The notes: a model not told the origin generated them from the sequence alone. Positions 24,531 through 33,516 are shown, counted from the first letter of the stretch. The stretch is DNA of 45,097 nucleotides from Oscillospiraceae bacterium (GCA_017481565.1 JAFUOZ010000072.1:1-45097), one strand, 5' to 3'. Translations and numbers: made by a program.

Positions 24531-25459
24531 TAAAAATCAAAATCCTCCAGCAGATCAAGGTGCTTCAAAAAAGCTATTTCTCTGTTTCCTTGGGGTTCCT
24601 CCTCAGCTGTTTCCTCCGCAGGTGCAGGCTTGCTGCTGATTATACTTACATTTGAAGTACCCTTATTCACAGAAATAATTCTGAAGGTCTCACAGAAAAA
24701 TCCTATATGATCGTCCTCCAGAGAACGTATTCGATAACGCTTTCTCTGGGAATAACCGTACTTTTCGGTATTTATTATATCAAAGCCGAAAAGAGGCGTT
24801 CTCAGTCCGATACAGCCGATCTCAAATTCGCTGACATTTTCAAATATCATATCAGCTGAAAATTTTACAGGCTCGTTGCTGTAAAGACGCATGGAAATAA
24901 ATGGCACCTTTACTCCCTCGGAACCGATACCGCCGTAATAGCTGAACTCTCCGAACCAGTCAAAATTATACCAGTAAAAATCGGGAGCAAGCTCGGCTAT
25001 CTGATCTACACCGTATATCTCACCGAAATTATTTTTCAGTGCACATGGCTCTTCCTTATGAGGCATATTTCTCCTCATACCCATTGGTCCCTTTTCAAAG
25101 CCTAGCTTCTCATACCATTGGATAAGGCTGTCCTCACAAAAAAGCTGGACGTTCATTTTATATATTCCCGTCTGACAGTAATCGGCAAGACGATTTACTA
25201 TCTCTCCGCCGATACCGTAGCGTCTGTATTCGGGACGGACACAGACTCCGCTTATTATAGCGGCTATCATACCGTCTGAGGCAACTCTTCCAAGGCCTAC
25301 AAGAGTATCTCCGCTGTATGCGTACACGGAATAGAAGCTCTCGTTTGCCCTGGCTATATCCTCATCGGTATACCCTTTAAGATTATACCATTCAAGAGCG
25401 GTATATAAATCTATTGTATCCTCAACACGTTTGAGCTTTGAAATGTATTCTATCTCCAT
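24530..25459 (-). CDS. GNAT family N-acetyltransferase with C-terminal extension
   Basis: 309 residues. The GNAT fold is at about 1-140: GRVASDGMIAAIISGVCVRP followed by EYRRYGIGGEIVNRL (acetyl-CoA P-loop) and WYEKLGFEKGPMGM. Residues 140-309 form a second, unrecognised beta-rich domain. It is upstream of and overlapping tsaE; RimI, which acetylates S18, is the usual GNAT neighbour of tsaB/tsaE, but this protein is about twice that length, so it is probably not a simple RimI. The substrate is unknown. Confidence 0.85.
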   Translation of the reverse strand: MEIEYISKLKRVEDTIDLYTALEWYNLKGYTDEDIARANESFYSVYAYSGDTLVGLGRVASDGMIAAIISGVCVRPEYRRYGIGGEIVNRLADYCQTGIYKMNVQLFCEDSLIQWYEKLGFEKGPMGMRRNMPHKEEPCALKNNFGEIYGVDQIAELAPDFYWYNFDWFGEFSYYGGIGSEGVKVPFISMRLYSNEPVKFSADMIFENVSEFEIGCIGLRTPLFGFDIINTEKYGYSQRKRYRIRSLEDDHIGFFCETFRIISVNKGTSNVSIISSKPAPAEETAEEEPQGNREIAFLKHLDLLEDFDF

Positions 25460-25504
25460 TTCGATCTCTCCCTAAGCCAAAGTGATACATTACAAGAGCT
25501 GTTC

Positions 25505-26395
25505 TTATGACGGCTCTCTCGTTCCTGCATTATCTATATGAAGCTCATGTACCTGCCATGCGCTGAGTCCTGCCCTGTCAAGTGCAAAACGGAGCTTACC
25601 TGCAAAGAAACAGTTCTCCGCATCGACTATCATCATTATCGAAGGACCTGCACCGCTTATATATGCCGCATATGCGCCTAAGCTGTAGGCTGTATCGAAT
25701 ACCTCCGCCGCATGAGGAATAAGCTCCATTCTGTATGGCTGATGAAGCTTATCATCAACAGCGGTACGCAGATTTTCATACTTGCCCGTAAGCAGCGAAG
25801 CACTGAAAAGCGCCGCTCTCGAAAGGTTATAGACAGCGTCTCTGTGGGAAATCTCTTTGGGCAGGCAGGCTCTTGCCTGTTCGGTCTTAAGCTCAAAATC
25901 GGGAACAGCCACGATAAATTTAAGCGTTGTGAAAACCTCCTGCTTTACCCAGTGAACAGATTTGCCGTCAAATACCGCTGTAACGATACCGCCCAGCAAA
26001 GCAGGTGCGGTATTGTCCGGGTGACCCTCGATCTGTGCGGATAAATTCACAAGCTCATCAAGAGTAAGCGGATCGCCCATCAGCCTGTTTGCACCGACAA
26101 GACCCGCTATAATGCACGCACTGGAGCTTCCCATACCCCTTGCCATAGGAATATTGTTTATCTGCTCGATATGCAGTCCGTGAAATGGTCTGCCGCATAT
26201 CTGATACAGAGTTTTTGCAGTGGCGTAGACAAGATTGCTTTCATCATCGGGTACATAGGTACCGTCTAAGGAAACAATGTTTACACCGTCTGCCTCTTCC
26301 ATATTGACATAATTATAATAACTGAGAGCAAGACCCAGTGCGTCGAAGCCTGCACCCAGATTTGCACTGGTAGCAGGAATTTGTATCTTTATCAT
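25505..26395 (-). CDS. thrB: Homoserine kinase
   Basis: 296 residues, a GHMP-family kinase that phosphorylates homoserine in the threonine branch. Motif 1 is PATSANLGAGFDALGLAL (7-24), the ATP loop is ARGMGSSSACIIAGLVGANR (about 85-104), and motif 3 is SGAGPSIMMIVD (about 242-253). It lies 19 bp downstream of hom, in the operon ACT regulator-hom-thrB. Threonine synthase is not in the window. Confidence 0.95.
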   Translation of the reverse strand: MIKIQIPATSANLGAGFDALGLALSYYNYVNMEEADGVNIVSLDGTYVPDDESNLVYATAKTLYQICGRPFHGLHIEQINNIPMARGMGSSSACIIAGLVGANRLMGDPLTLDELVNLSAQIEGHPDNTAPALLGGIVTAVFDGKSVHWVKQEVFTTLKFIVAVPDFELKTEQARACLPKEISHRDAVYNLSRAALFSASLLTGKYENLRTAVDDKLHQPYRMELIPHAAEVFDTAYSLGAYAAYISGAGPSIMMIVDAENCFFAGKLRFALDRAGLSAWQVHELHIDNAGTREPS

Positions 26396-26414
26396 AATTA
26401 TACACTACCTGAGA

Positions 26415-27641
26415 TCAAAAATCAAGTACTCTGATGAAAGCAAGTACATTTTTACCGAATTTTTCAAGCTTGGTCTGAATTTCTCTTTCGGAAAGCTTTG
26501 ATGTGATGAATGCCTTCTCGTTTGCGGGCTTATTATCTCTGTCAAGATATTCTACCTGACCGAATTCTGCATTGATATCAGCATCGGATACATTGTCAAC
26601 ACGTACATACATCTGAACCTGATCGTCAAGATAATTCATGATGAAGCTGTCGTCTGCGGAATCCTCCCAGTACTGTGACTTTGATGTTTCTGTAAGCTTT
26701 GCACAGTCGATGATATCACCCAGAACGGCACTTGCTGTAGGAAGCTTTCCTGCGCCTCTGCCGTAGAACATAGCCTGATCGAAACCGTCACCGTAAACCA
26801 TGATCGCATTGAATACATCGTCAACGTGTGAAAGCTGATTTCCGCTGCATACAAATGCAGGACGAACCATGGGAAGAATCTTTCCGTCATCGCACTTCTT
26901 TACAGAACCGATAAGCTTGATCTCGCCGCCCCAGTTCTGAGCATATGCAACATCTTCAAGAGTAAGCTTTGTGATACCCTCGCAGTGTACCCAGTCGGGA
27001 TATACGTGTCTGCCGTAAGCAAGTGAGGAAAGGATACAGATCTTTCTGCAGGCATCGTGACCCTCGATATCGGCTGTGGGATCCTTTTCCGCATAACCAA
27101 GCTTCTGCGCCATTGAAAGTGCATCATCAAATGCCATATTTTCTTCGATCATCTTTGTAAGGATAAAGTTTGTTGTACCGTTTAAGATACCTGCAACTGC
27201 TGTGATCTCATTTCCCGCAAGGCACTTGTGCATGGGACGGATAATGGGAATAGCGCCGCCTGTGGAAGCCTCGAACATAAAGTTGCAGTTATGCTCCTTT
27301 GCCACCTTAAGAAGTTCCGCACCCTTCTTTGCAACAAGCTCCTTATTTGAAGTTGCAACGCTCTTGCCCTTTTCAAGACAGGACTTTACAAAATCAAATG
27401 CAGGGTTTACTCCGCCCATTACCTCGGCAACCACTGTTACCTCGGGGTCGTTTAAAATATCGTTGATATCCTTTGTGAATTTATCGGAATAGGAAAGTCC
27501 CTCGAAATCCCTGATATCGAGAACATAGCCAAGCTCAAGGTCAATGCCGTTTCTCTTGTTGATATTCTCCCTATTCTTAAGGAACAGTTCAACTGTTCCC
27601 GAACCTACAACTCCGTGTCCCAATACTGCGATCTTTGACAT
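26415..27641 (-). CDS. hom: Homoserine dehydrogenase
   Basis: 408 residues. It reduces aspartate semialdehyde to homoserine with NAD(P)H. The Rossmann motif is AVLGHGVVGSGTVE (4-17), the catalytic domain contains ATSNKELVAKKGAELL, GILNGTTNFILTKM and YAEKDPTADIEGHDA, and the C-terminal ~70 residues hold an ACT-like region (QVQMYVRVDN). It follows an ACT-domain regulator gene and precedes thrB. Its leader shares a hairpin-GGAATGGAG block with pfp. Confidence 0.96.
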   Translation of the reverse strand: MSKIAVLGHGVVGSGTVELFLKNRENINKRNGIDLELGYVLDIRDFEGLSYSDKFTKDINDILNDPEVTVVAEVMGGVNPAFDFVKSCLEKGKSVATSNKELVAKKGAELLKVAKEHNCNFMFEASTGGAIPIIRPMHKCLAGNEITAVAGILNGTTNFILTKMIEENMAFDDALSMAQKLGYAEKDPTADIEGHDACRKICILSSLAYGRHVYPDWVHCEGITKLTLEDVAYAQNWGGEIKLIGSVKKCDDGKILPMVRPAFVCSGNQLSHVDDVFNAIMVYGDGFDQAMFYGRGAGKLPTASAVLGDIIDCAKLTETSKSQYWEDSADDSFIMNYLDDQVQMYVRVDNVSDADINAEFGQVEYLDRDNKPANEKAFITSKLSEREIQTKLEKFGKNVLAFIRVLDF

Positions 27642-27677
27642 AATAAAAACTCCATTCCGCCGAAAATACGGCTCATT
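27642..27677 (-). promoter_or_regulatory. Leader hairpin and ribosome binding site of hom
   Basis: Read leftward: GCCGTATTTTCGGC hairpin, GGAATGGAGTTTTTATT, then ATG. It shares the GGAATGGAGTTTTTAT block with the pfp leader. Confidence 0.4.
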
Positions 27678-27706
27678 ATATAATATAAAAATAAAAAATC
27701 CGTCTG

Positions 27707-28147
27707 TTATTCGCCCGATATAAGCTTGACTTCCACAACTCCGTCAACAGCCGAAAGCATGGGGCTGTATTCGGAAACGCTGCATAAGTTCTCATCGAGA
27801 CGCACCGTAAAGGTAACTGTCGCCGCACCGTCAACGGGTATGCTCTGATTAAGGGTAAGCACATTTGCGCCGTGCCTATGAAGCTCGGAAAGCACACTTG
27901 AAAGCACTCCCGGCTCATCTCGCAGCACCGCATACAATGAGATCACCTTCTGAGTCATTTTCTCCTCATAGGTAAAAACGCTGTCCCTGTATTTATAATA
28001 AGCACTTCTTGAAACGCCTATCTTCTTGCACGCGGCGGCGGAGCTTTTTTCCTCTCCGCAGGCAAGCAGCCTTTTCACCTCGATGACCTTTGTAAATATT
28101 TCAGGCAGAACATCACGGCTGATTACTATAAAACCTGAGCTGTTCAT
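27707..28147 (-). CDS. ACT domain regulatory protein (PheB/UPF0735-like)
   Basis: 146 residues. The N-terminal ~70 residues look like a helical DNA-binding-like segment (EVKRLLACGEEKSSAAACKK then IGVSRSAYYKYRDSVF). The C-terminal ACT domain (about 75-146) includes RDEPGVLSSVLSELHRHGAN and LTLNQSIPVDGAATVTFTV. This is the UPF0735/PheB family, often upstream of hom in Firmicutes, and thought to sense an amino acid. It has its own promoter and leads hom and thrB. Confidence 0.9.
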   Translation of the reverse strand: MNSSGFIVISRDVLPEIFTKVIEVKRLLACGEEKSSAAACKKIGVSRSAYYKYRDSVFTYEEKMTQKVISLYAVLRDEPGVLSSVLSELHRHGANVLTLNQSIPVDGAATVTFTVRLDENLCSVSEYSPMLSAVDGVVEVKLISGE

Positions 28148-28228
28148 ATATTGCCCACCCTTTCATTATATGCAGATATTCCTTATACCGTCCGTGTGAA
28201 AAAAACAGATGTATTCTCAACAAATACA

Positions 28229-28257
28229 ATGATACCATTTTTATATTGATTTGTCAA
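28229..28257 (-). promoter_or_regulatory. Promoter of the ACT-hom-thrB operon
   Basis: Read leftward: TTGACA (28257-28252), 17-nt spacer, TATCAT (28234-28229). The leader is about 75 nt; no clear attenuator peptide or T-box is seen. Confidence 0.75.
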
Positions 28258-28315
28258 GTCAAAACATAAATTTTATAAATTTGTTTACTTATTCTGTTCC
28301 TTAAAAGTAAAAATT

Positions 28316-28349
28316 AGGCAATACCGTACAAATGCTGTCGGTATTGCCT
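28316..28349 (-). terminator. Terminator of the hydrolase/TetR operon
   Basis: An 11-bp perfect stem AGGCAATACCG (28316-28326) with 28339-28349, followed leftward by AATTTTTACTTTT. Confidence 0.85.
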
Positions 28350-28363
28350 GAATCATATTATTA

Positions 28364-29110
28364 TCAGCCGAGAGTTTTTCTTATTTTCTCACAGCATTCG
28401 GCACTGTGTTTCATAAGAAAATCTCCGTGACCGTATCCTGTCATTATATCTTCCTCATAATTTTCAAGATATTTTTTAAGGATATTATGAGACTTTATAG
28501 CATAAGGCTCCTTGCTTCCGCACCAGAGATATACCTTTGTTTTGGTCTTTGCAATTTCGGGACGGGTATGATATGTGTAATTTTCCATAAAGTTACGTCT
28601 GACGCTCTCATCGCTTGCCTTCAGGTACAAATCTGCCATTAACGCATTTTTCATATCCTCGGGATCTGTTCCCATAAGCTTCATCGTAATATGCATAGAC
28701 AACGGAAACTTCCCCTCGTTTTTGATTTTACAGAACATCTTATAAGTTACCCAGCCTGCAATTTTACCCTGATGTGCAACATAACAGCCGTCCATTATCA
28801 CCTTTCCCATATCAATTTTATTTCGTGTCAGAAGCTCCGTCAGCATAAGTCCGCCCTGTGATGCACCGTATGCACCGTGAATTTTTCCGCTGTAATTCTT
28901 ACAGACATATTCCTCGATCTGTCTTGCCTGATCGGCAAAGCTTGTGAAATTGCCGCTGCCCTCATAAAAACCGTCCTGTGCGGGAATTATCAGACGATAA
29001 TATTTTCCCAGCGGTTTAAGGAACTCATATTCACTGTGCCAGTCCTGCATCATTCCGTGCAGCAGAAGTACTGCCGGATTTTCCTTTGAGCCGAATTCAT
29101 TGAATAGCAT
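28364..29110 (-). CDS. Alpha/beta hydrolase
   Basis: 248 residues from the ATG at 29108-29110 (GGAGG 8 nt upstream). Blocks PAVLLLHGMMQDWHSE (oxyanion region), IHGAYGASQGGLMLTELL (nucleophile elbow, Gly-x-Ser-x-Gly as GASQG) and late GYGHGDFLMKH (catalytic His) fit the alpha/beta hydrolase fold. The acid is probably Asp or Glu in the CGSKEPYA loop. It lies 58 bp downstream of a TetR gene on the same strand; the substrate may be the regulator's inducer. Confidence 0.85.
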   Translation of the reverse strand: MLFNEFGSKENPAVLLLHGMMQDWHSEYEFLKPLGKYYRLIIPAQDGFYEGSGNFTSFADQARQIEEYVCKNYSGKIHGAYGASQGGLMLTELLTRNKIDMGKVIMDGCYVAHQGKIAGWVTYKMFCKIKNEGKFPLSMHITMKLMGTDPEDMKNALMADLYLKASDESVRRNFMENYTYHTRPEIAKTKTKVYLWCGSKEPYAIKSHNILKKYLENYEEDIMTGYGHGDFLMKHSAECCEKIRKTLG

Positions 29111-29168
29111 TTTTATTTCCTCCCCGGATAACATATTTTTATTTTTGTTATGCAAAAGAGCCCGGATA

Positions 29169-29765
29169 TCAATCCGAGCCCTTTGTTATATTATTGAATT
29201 GTTTCATCATGCCCTGAAAGCCGCTGTCTCCGTAGGCTTCCATAAGTGCGGAGAATTTCATCATCTTATCCATATCATAATCACCCTTAAGCATTTCAAT
29301 ATACCCCTGCACACGCATTTTTACTATAAGCATCATAATATCCTCATATTCCTCTGTACCGCCGAATTTATTGTAAAATGCAAAAAATCCTCTTGAAACC
29401 GCATAGCCGAATTTATCACTGAAACTCTCATAGGCTGTACCAGACGACTTATCAAGCAGAATACGGATTATTTCCTTATTCATACAGATAAACTCATTCA
29501 GCTGACACTGATATTTTTCACTTTCGGCACTTCCGCTTACTTCAGCTTCAGTCTGTCTGCCGATAAGATAAAGCAGTCCTTCCGCTGTATTTTTTACCAG
29601 ACATTCAAAAAGCTCCGATTTGTTTTTGAAAAAGAAATAAAGTGCGCCTGTTGTAACTCCTGCCCTGCCGCATATTTTTCTGAGCGAAGCTTTTTCATAG
29701 CCGTTTTCAAGAAATTCAGCCTTTGCCGCTTCAAGCAAATCATTTTTTGCCGTGCTTTCGGTCAT
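29169..29765 (-). CDS. TetR/AcrR family regulator
   Basis: 198 residues. The N-terminal helix-turn-helix (about 7-55) reads LLEAAKAEFLENGYEKASLR, KICGRAGVTTGALYFFFKNK, SELFECLV, textbook TetR. The C-terminal ligand domain is all-helical. It has GGGAGGTG upstream. Two copies of an ATAACA(G/C)(T/C)TGTTAT dyad lie in and near its promoter, so it is probably autorepressed. The hydrolase gene downstream is the likely co-regulated target. Confidence 0.92.
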   Translation of the reverse strand: MTESTAKNDLLEAAKAEFLENGYEKASLRKICGRAGVTTGALYFFFKNKSELFECLVKNTAEGLLYLIGRQTEAEVSGSAESEKYQCQLNEFICMNKEIIRILLDKSSGTAYESFSDKFGYAVSRGFFAFYNKFGGTEEYEDIMMLIVKMRVQGYIEMLKGDYDMDKMMKFSALMEAYGDSGFQGMMKQFNNITKGSD

Positions 29766-29791
29766 TTTTTCACCTCCCTGTTATCATTCTC

Positions 29792-29820
29792 ATTATAACA
29801 TAACAGCTGTTATCCTGCAA
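29792..29820 (-). promoter_or_regulatory. Promoter of the TetR gene
   Basis: Read leftward: TTGCAG (29820-29815), 17-nt spacer, TATAAT (29797-29792). The first operator dyad fills the spacer. Confidence 0.7.
29800..29813. promoter_or_regulatory. TetR operator 1
   Basis: ATAACAGCTGTTAT, a perfect 14-bp palindrome between the -35 and -10. Confidence 0.75.
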
Positions 29821-29842
29821 TAGTAGTTCTGTACAAATCTAC

Positions 29843-29856
29843 ATAACAGTTGTTAT
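29843..29856. promoter_or_regulatory. TetR operator 2
   Basis: ATAACAGTTGTTAT, extending to the 18-bp ACATAACAGTTGTTATGT; its centre is 43 bp from that of operator 1. Confidence 0.7.
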
Positions 29857-29874
29857 GTTATATTCACAAATAAA

Positions 29875-29906
29875 AGCGACTGCACATTTAATAATGCGCA
29901 GCCGCT
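29875..29906 (-). terminator. Terminator of the GH31 gene
   Basis: Arms 29875-29888 and 29893-29906 form a 14-bp stem with two G-U pairs when read leftward, followed by TTTTATTTG. Confidence 0.75.
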
Positions 29907-29934
29907 ATTTTATGCTAATATTGAGTGATATAAA

Positions 29935-32274
29935 TTACAGCTTGATGATAACCTTTCCGTCAGCTGTGGGAGCAACCTTAACAGCCTCGTGACCGAATAC
30001 CTTAACGCTGAAGGACTTGTCTGTATTGGTATAGCCTACCTCAACAGTATCGCCTGTGCGCTTTGCTGTAAGTGTGAATACCTTGTTTGCCTCTGTATCA
30101 TATACATTGCAGGAGATCTCGCAGCCCTCGGAGGGTTCGTAGATAACAAACTCTGCACCGTCAAGATAATCATACTCAAAGTCACGTACAAAGTTACCGT
30201 AAGCAACGATGCTATTGGGCTTTGCAAGGCAGGGAAGAGACATATAGTCATACTTTTCGTTATAGTACTTGCCGCCCTCGTACTGCTTGCCTGAGATGAT
30301 ATCTGTCCACTTGCCCTCGGGAACATAGAATTCTGCTGTTCCCTCTTCATTGAGGATAGGAGCAACAAGGATATTGTCACCGAACATATACTGCTTATCA
30401 AGATAGAGGCATACGGGATCATTTGCATAGTCGATGACCATAGCTCTCATCATAGGTACGCCTGTTTCGTGTGTCTTGATAGCCTGTGACCAGATATAAG
30501 GCATCAGCTTACCCTTAAGCTTTGTGAAGAAACGGAGAACATCAACGGATTCCTCATCAAAGAGCCAGGGCACTCTGTAGGAGGAGTTACCGTGGAGACG
30601 GGAATGTGTGGAGAGCAGACCGAATGCTGCCCAGCGCTTATAGATATCGGGTGTAGCTGTTGCTTCAAAGCCTGACATATCGTGGCTGAAGAAGCCGAAA
30701 CCGCTCATGCAGAGAGACAGACCGCCTCTGATAGTTTCTGCCATTGATGTGTACTCTGCGGAGCAGTCGCCGCCCCAGTGTACAGGGAACTTCTGACCGC
30801 CTACTGTTGCGGAACGTGCAAAGAGACACGCCTTGTTCTTGCCGTTGTATTCTTCAAGTACCTCAAATACTGTCTTATTGTAGAGGTATGTATAATAGTT
30901 ATGCATTGCAATAGGATCGGAGCCGTCGAAATACTTTACCTTTGTAGGTATTCTCTCGCCGAAATCGGTCTTGAAGCAGTCAACACCCATTTCGCAAAGT
31001 GCACGGAGCTTGGACTGATACCACTTGCAGGCATCGGGGTTTGTAAAGTCAACAAGTGCCATTCCTGGCTGCCACATATCACACTGGAATACGCTGCCGT
31101 CGGGGTTCTTGATGAAATATCCCCTTTCCGCACCCTCGTCAAAGAGCTTGCTTCTCTGTGCAATATAGGGGTTGATCCATACGCAGATCTCAAGTCCCTT
31201 ATCCTTCTTGAGTCTTGCAAGCATTTCAGCAGGCTCGGGGAACTGACGCTTGTCCCACTCGAAATCGCACCACTGGAATTCCTTCATCCAGAAGCAGTCA
31301 AAGTGGAATACCTGAAGAGGAATATCTCTTTCAGCCATACCGTCAATGAAGGATGTAACTGTCTCTTCATCATACTTTGTTGTGAATGATGTTGTGAGCC
31401 AGAGACCGAATGTATATGCAGGAGGAAGTGCAGGCTTTCCTGTAAGTGTGGTATAGTTTGAAAGTACCTCGGGGATATCTGCGCCGCCGATCACAAAATA
31501 TTCAAGATGCTCGCCGGGAACTGTGAAGGAAAGCTTTGAAACTGTATCGGAAGCTACCTCATAGGATACCTTATCGGAGGAATTTACCAATATACCGTAG
31601 CCTCTTGAGGATACGCAGAAGGGTATGCACTTATATGACTGATCGGAGCAGGTGCCGCCGTCGGAATTCCATGTTTCAACGTTCTGACCGTTCTTTACGA
31701 ATGTGGTGAACTTCTCGCCGAAGCCATAGATGCACTCACCAACGGAAAGTGTCAGCTGATCACGGAGATATGTAGTACGCTCGTCCTGAGGATATGACCA
31801 GAATGTATCGTCCTGTGCAAGTGCAAGGCGTGCGCTCTTCTTGAACTCGCTCTCCTTAACGATAGTTGCTGCTCTCCATGCACCGCCTGTAAGCTTCTTG
31901 TCCTTATAGTAATACTGAACGCTCCAGCTCCACTTGCCGATTACTACCTTTGTATCGCCTGAGATAAGTTCCCAGTTTTCTTCGTTTTCCTTGATCTCGG
32001 GTACAAAACCCTGATCCTCTTCAAGCTCAAACTTGGGCATATTTCCAAGTGTGCCCTTATAGTGATCGATAGAAACCTTGATAACGTCCTTCTGTGTGGA
32101 AGTAAAGGTCATATCAAGCACGGGACCGCCCAGTGTCATACCTCTGTTCTGGATATACTGTGTTGTAGCAAGAACATTGAGACCGTTTTCAACAGGTGTG
32201 ATCTCATAAGCCTGTGAAGCATAATTTACCTCATAGCCTCTCTGATTGAGCCAGAAACCGTCTGCAAACTTCAT
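29935..32274 (-). CDS. GH31 alpha-xylosidase (YicI-like)
   Basis: 779 residues from the ATG at 32272-32274 (GGAGG upstream); the longer frame has no ribosome binding site. It hydrolyses terminal alpha-xylosyl residues, as in xyloglucan oligosaccharides. The catalytic nucleophile is Asp437 in CFKTDFGERIPT, which with the following KYFDGSDPIAMHNYYTYLYN closely matches E. coli YicI. The sequences WGGDCSAEYTSMAETIRGGL and FFSHDMSGFE are the +1-subsite and acid/base region. No signal peptide is seen, so it acts inside on imported oligosaccharides. A cre-like site and an inverted repeat lie in its leader. Confidence 0.93.
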   Translation of the reverse strand: MKFADGFWLNQRGYEVNYASQAYEITPVENGLNVLATTQYIQNRGMTLGGPVLDMTFTSTQKDVIKVSIDHYKGTLGNMPKFELEEDQGFVPEIKENEENWELISGDTKVVIGKWSWSVQYYYKDKKLTGGAWRAATIVKESEFKKSARLALAQDDTFWSYPQDERTTYLRDQLTLSVGECIYGFGEKFTTFVKNGQNVETWNSDGGTCSDQSYKCIPFCVSSRGYGILVNSSDKVSYEVASDTVSKLSFTVPGEHLEYFVIGGADIPEVLSNYTTLTGKPALPPAYTFGLWLTTSFTTKYDEETVTSFIDGMAERDIPLQVFHFDCFWMKEFQWCDFEWDKRQFPEPAEMLARLKKDKGLEICVWINPYIAQRSKLFDEGAERGYFIKNPDGSVFQCDMWQPGMALVDFTNPDACKWYQSKLRALCEMGVDCFKTDFGERIPTKVKYFDGSDPIAMHNYYTYLYNKTVFEVLEEYNGKNKACLFARSATVGGQKFPVHWGGDCSAEYTSMAETIRGGLSLCMSGFGFFSHDMSGFEATATPDIYKRWAAFGLLSTHSRLHGNSSYRVPWLFDEESVDVLRFFTKLKGKLMPYIWSQAIKTHETGVPMMRAMVIDYANDPVCLYLDKQYMFGDNILVAPILNEEGTAEFYVPEGKWTDIISGKQYEGGKYYNEKYDYMSLPCLAKPNSIVAYGNFVRDFEYDYLDGAEFVIYEPSEGCEISCNVYDTEANKVFTLTAKRTGDTVEVGYTNTDKSFSVKVFGHEAVKVAPTADGKVIIKL

Positions 32275-32291
32275 AAGAATAACCTCCATTG

Positions 32292-32305
32292 TGTAATCGT
32301 TTTCA
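32292..32305 (-). promoter_or_regulatory. cre-like (CcpA/LacI-type) site upstream of GH31
   Basis: Read leftward, TGAAAACGATTACA fits TGNAANCGNWNNCW. It lies 18 nt before the ATG. Confidence 0.5.
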
Positions 32306-32319
32306 GTACATAAATTCAC

Positions 32320-32369
32320 AAACACATGATATTTTGCTTTTCTGATTACATTCAGCAAACCATGTGTTT
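32320..32369. promoter_or_regulatory. Spaced inverted repeat in the GH31 leader
   Basis: AAACACATG (32320-32328) and CATGTGTTT (32361-32369) are perfect inverted 9-mers 41 bp apart. They may be paired operator half-sites or a leader stem. Confidence 0.45.
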
Positions 32370-32481
32370 ATCTGATAATATTATTGTACAACATTTACAT
32401 TAATATTTCAAGGGGTTTTTGAAGTTTTACGATTTATACATATTTAAAGTCAAGTTTTTTCAGAAGCGTGATGCAGGAAAA

Positions 32482-32513
32482 TTAAGGACCCGCCGATTAA
32501 ATCGTTTCCTTAA
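32482..32513 (+). repeat. Miniature remnant of the palindromic element
   Basis: A 32-bp block beginning TTAAGGACCCGCCGATTAA, matching the element right end (in inverse), continues ATCGTTT and then jumps to CCTTAA. It looks like a deletion derivative. Flanking TGCAGGA (32472-32478) and TCCTGCA (32516-32522) form an outer stem, probably the terminator of the minus-strand gene ending at 32530. Confidence 0.55.
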
Positions 32514-32529
32514 TCCTCCTGCACCATGT

Positions 32530-33516
32530 CTATTTGTGTATTTCATCTGTATAAATAATATTGCTCACTCTTCTGTATTGTCCGTCTGCAACTGCGTAAA
32601 GGCATATTTCATCAAACTGAACAGTATTATAGGGATATACCGTAAGCTCCTCCGCATTTATGCCGAAAAGTGAATTTTTCATATCATAATGCTGACCGCT
32701 TTCAAAGCCGCACCATGTAAGATTTCTTATTTCCATATTCCCCTGTTTTTCTGAGCGTATTATTTTGCCGTCCTCAACGGTAAGCTCAAATAAATGCTCA
32801 TAGCTGCCTGTTCTGTCAAAATCCACTGTTGATTCAATACTTCTGATAAAGCCTGAATTATCATACACCGTCACAAGAACATCAAAGCCCACAGGAAGCT
32901 CATTTTTATACCGTTCAAACTCCTGCTTTCCTATCTGAGCGGTAAATAGTTTTTCACCATCATATCGTCCGCACAAGGTATATTCATAATGATATGAGCT
33001 GCCGCCCCTGCCCGATGCTGATATCCACTTGCTTCTGTCAAAATAATAATCATTTACCATATATTCTGTATAGCTGTCATTTTCAAGATCCTTTATACAT
33101 TCGGTCATAAGACTGATATCACCGAAAAGCTCCGATTTATCCCTGATATATAGCTGTTCTCTGAATCGGGAGCGGTTCAGCATTCCGAATACACCGAAAA
33201 ATACTGCCAAAGCAAATATACCCGTAACTATGATCGTTATCGTGATGTTCTTTTTATCCGTCTTCATGTTTTTCATGGTGATCAGCACGCCTTCGATATG
33301 CACGGCAAGAAATAACACTGCTATCACAATACCGTATACCGTTTTTATTATTACGGCAAGTATTATATTTTCAAGACCCTGTTTTCCCGTCATACAGTCA
33401 TACAGATGAAGTTTATCTGGTATCATTCCGGCAAATACCATAAACAGTATAAAAAAAACAACAGCTGTTATTTCCTTTCCGCCAAGGTCGTTTTTGTCTG
33501 CCTTTTTTCTGTTCAT
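32530..33516 (-). CDS. Hypothetical membrane protein
   Basis: 328 residues. Three hydrophobic segments lie in the first ~120 residues (ITAVVFFILFMVFAGMI, then IVIAVLFLAVHIEGV, and ITITIIVTGIFALAVFFGVF), followed by a ~200-residue soluble domain (120-328) with YxxR/Y-rich beta strands, probably outside. No motif is recognised. GAGGTG precedes the ATG, and a TATAAT box is at 33544-33549. It ends with TAG. It is bracketed by remnants of the 115-bp element at 32482-32513 and 33612-33648. Confidence 0.75.
   Translation of the reverse strand: MNRKKADKNDLGGKEITAVVFFILFMVFAGMIPDKLHLYDCMTGKQGLENIILAVIIKTVYGIVIAVLFLAVHIEGVLITMKNMKTDKKNITITIIVTGIFALAVFFGVFGMLNRSRFREQLYIRDKSELFGDISLMTECIKDLENDSYTEYMVNDYYFDRSKWISASGRGGSSYHYEYTLCGRYDGEKLFTAQIGKQEFERYKNELPVGFDVLVTVYDNSGFIRSIESTVDFDRTGSYEHLFELTVEDGKIIRSEKQGNMEIRNLTWCGFESGQHYDMKNSLFGINAEELTVYPYNTVQFDEICLYAVADGQYRRVSNIIYTDEIHK

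Noticed and set aside
28148..28363. T-box or leader-peptide attenuator before the ACT-hom-thrB operon
   Set aside because: The leader is only about 75 nt; I found no T-box sequence, no terminator/antiterminator pair and no Thr-rich leader peptide.
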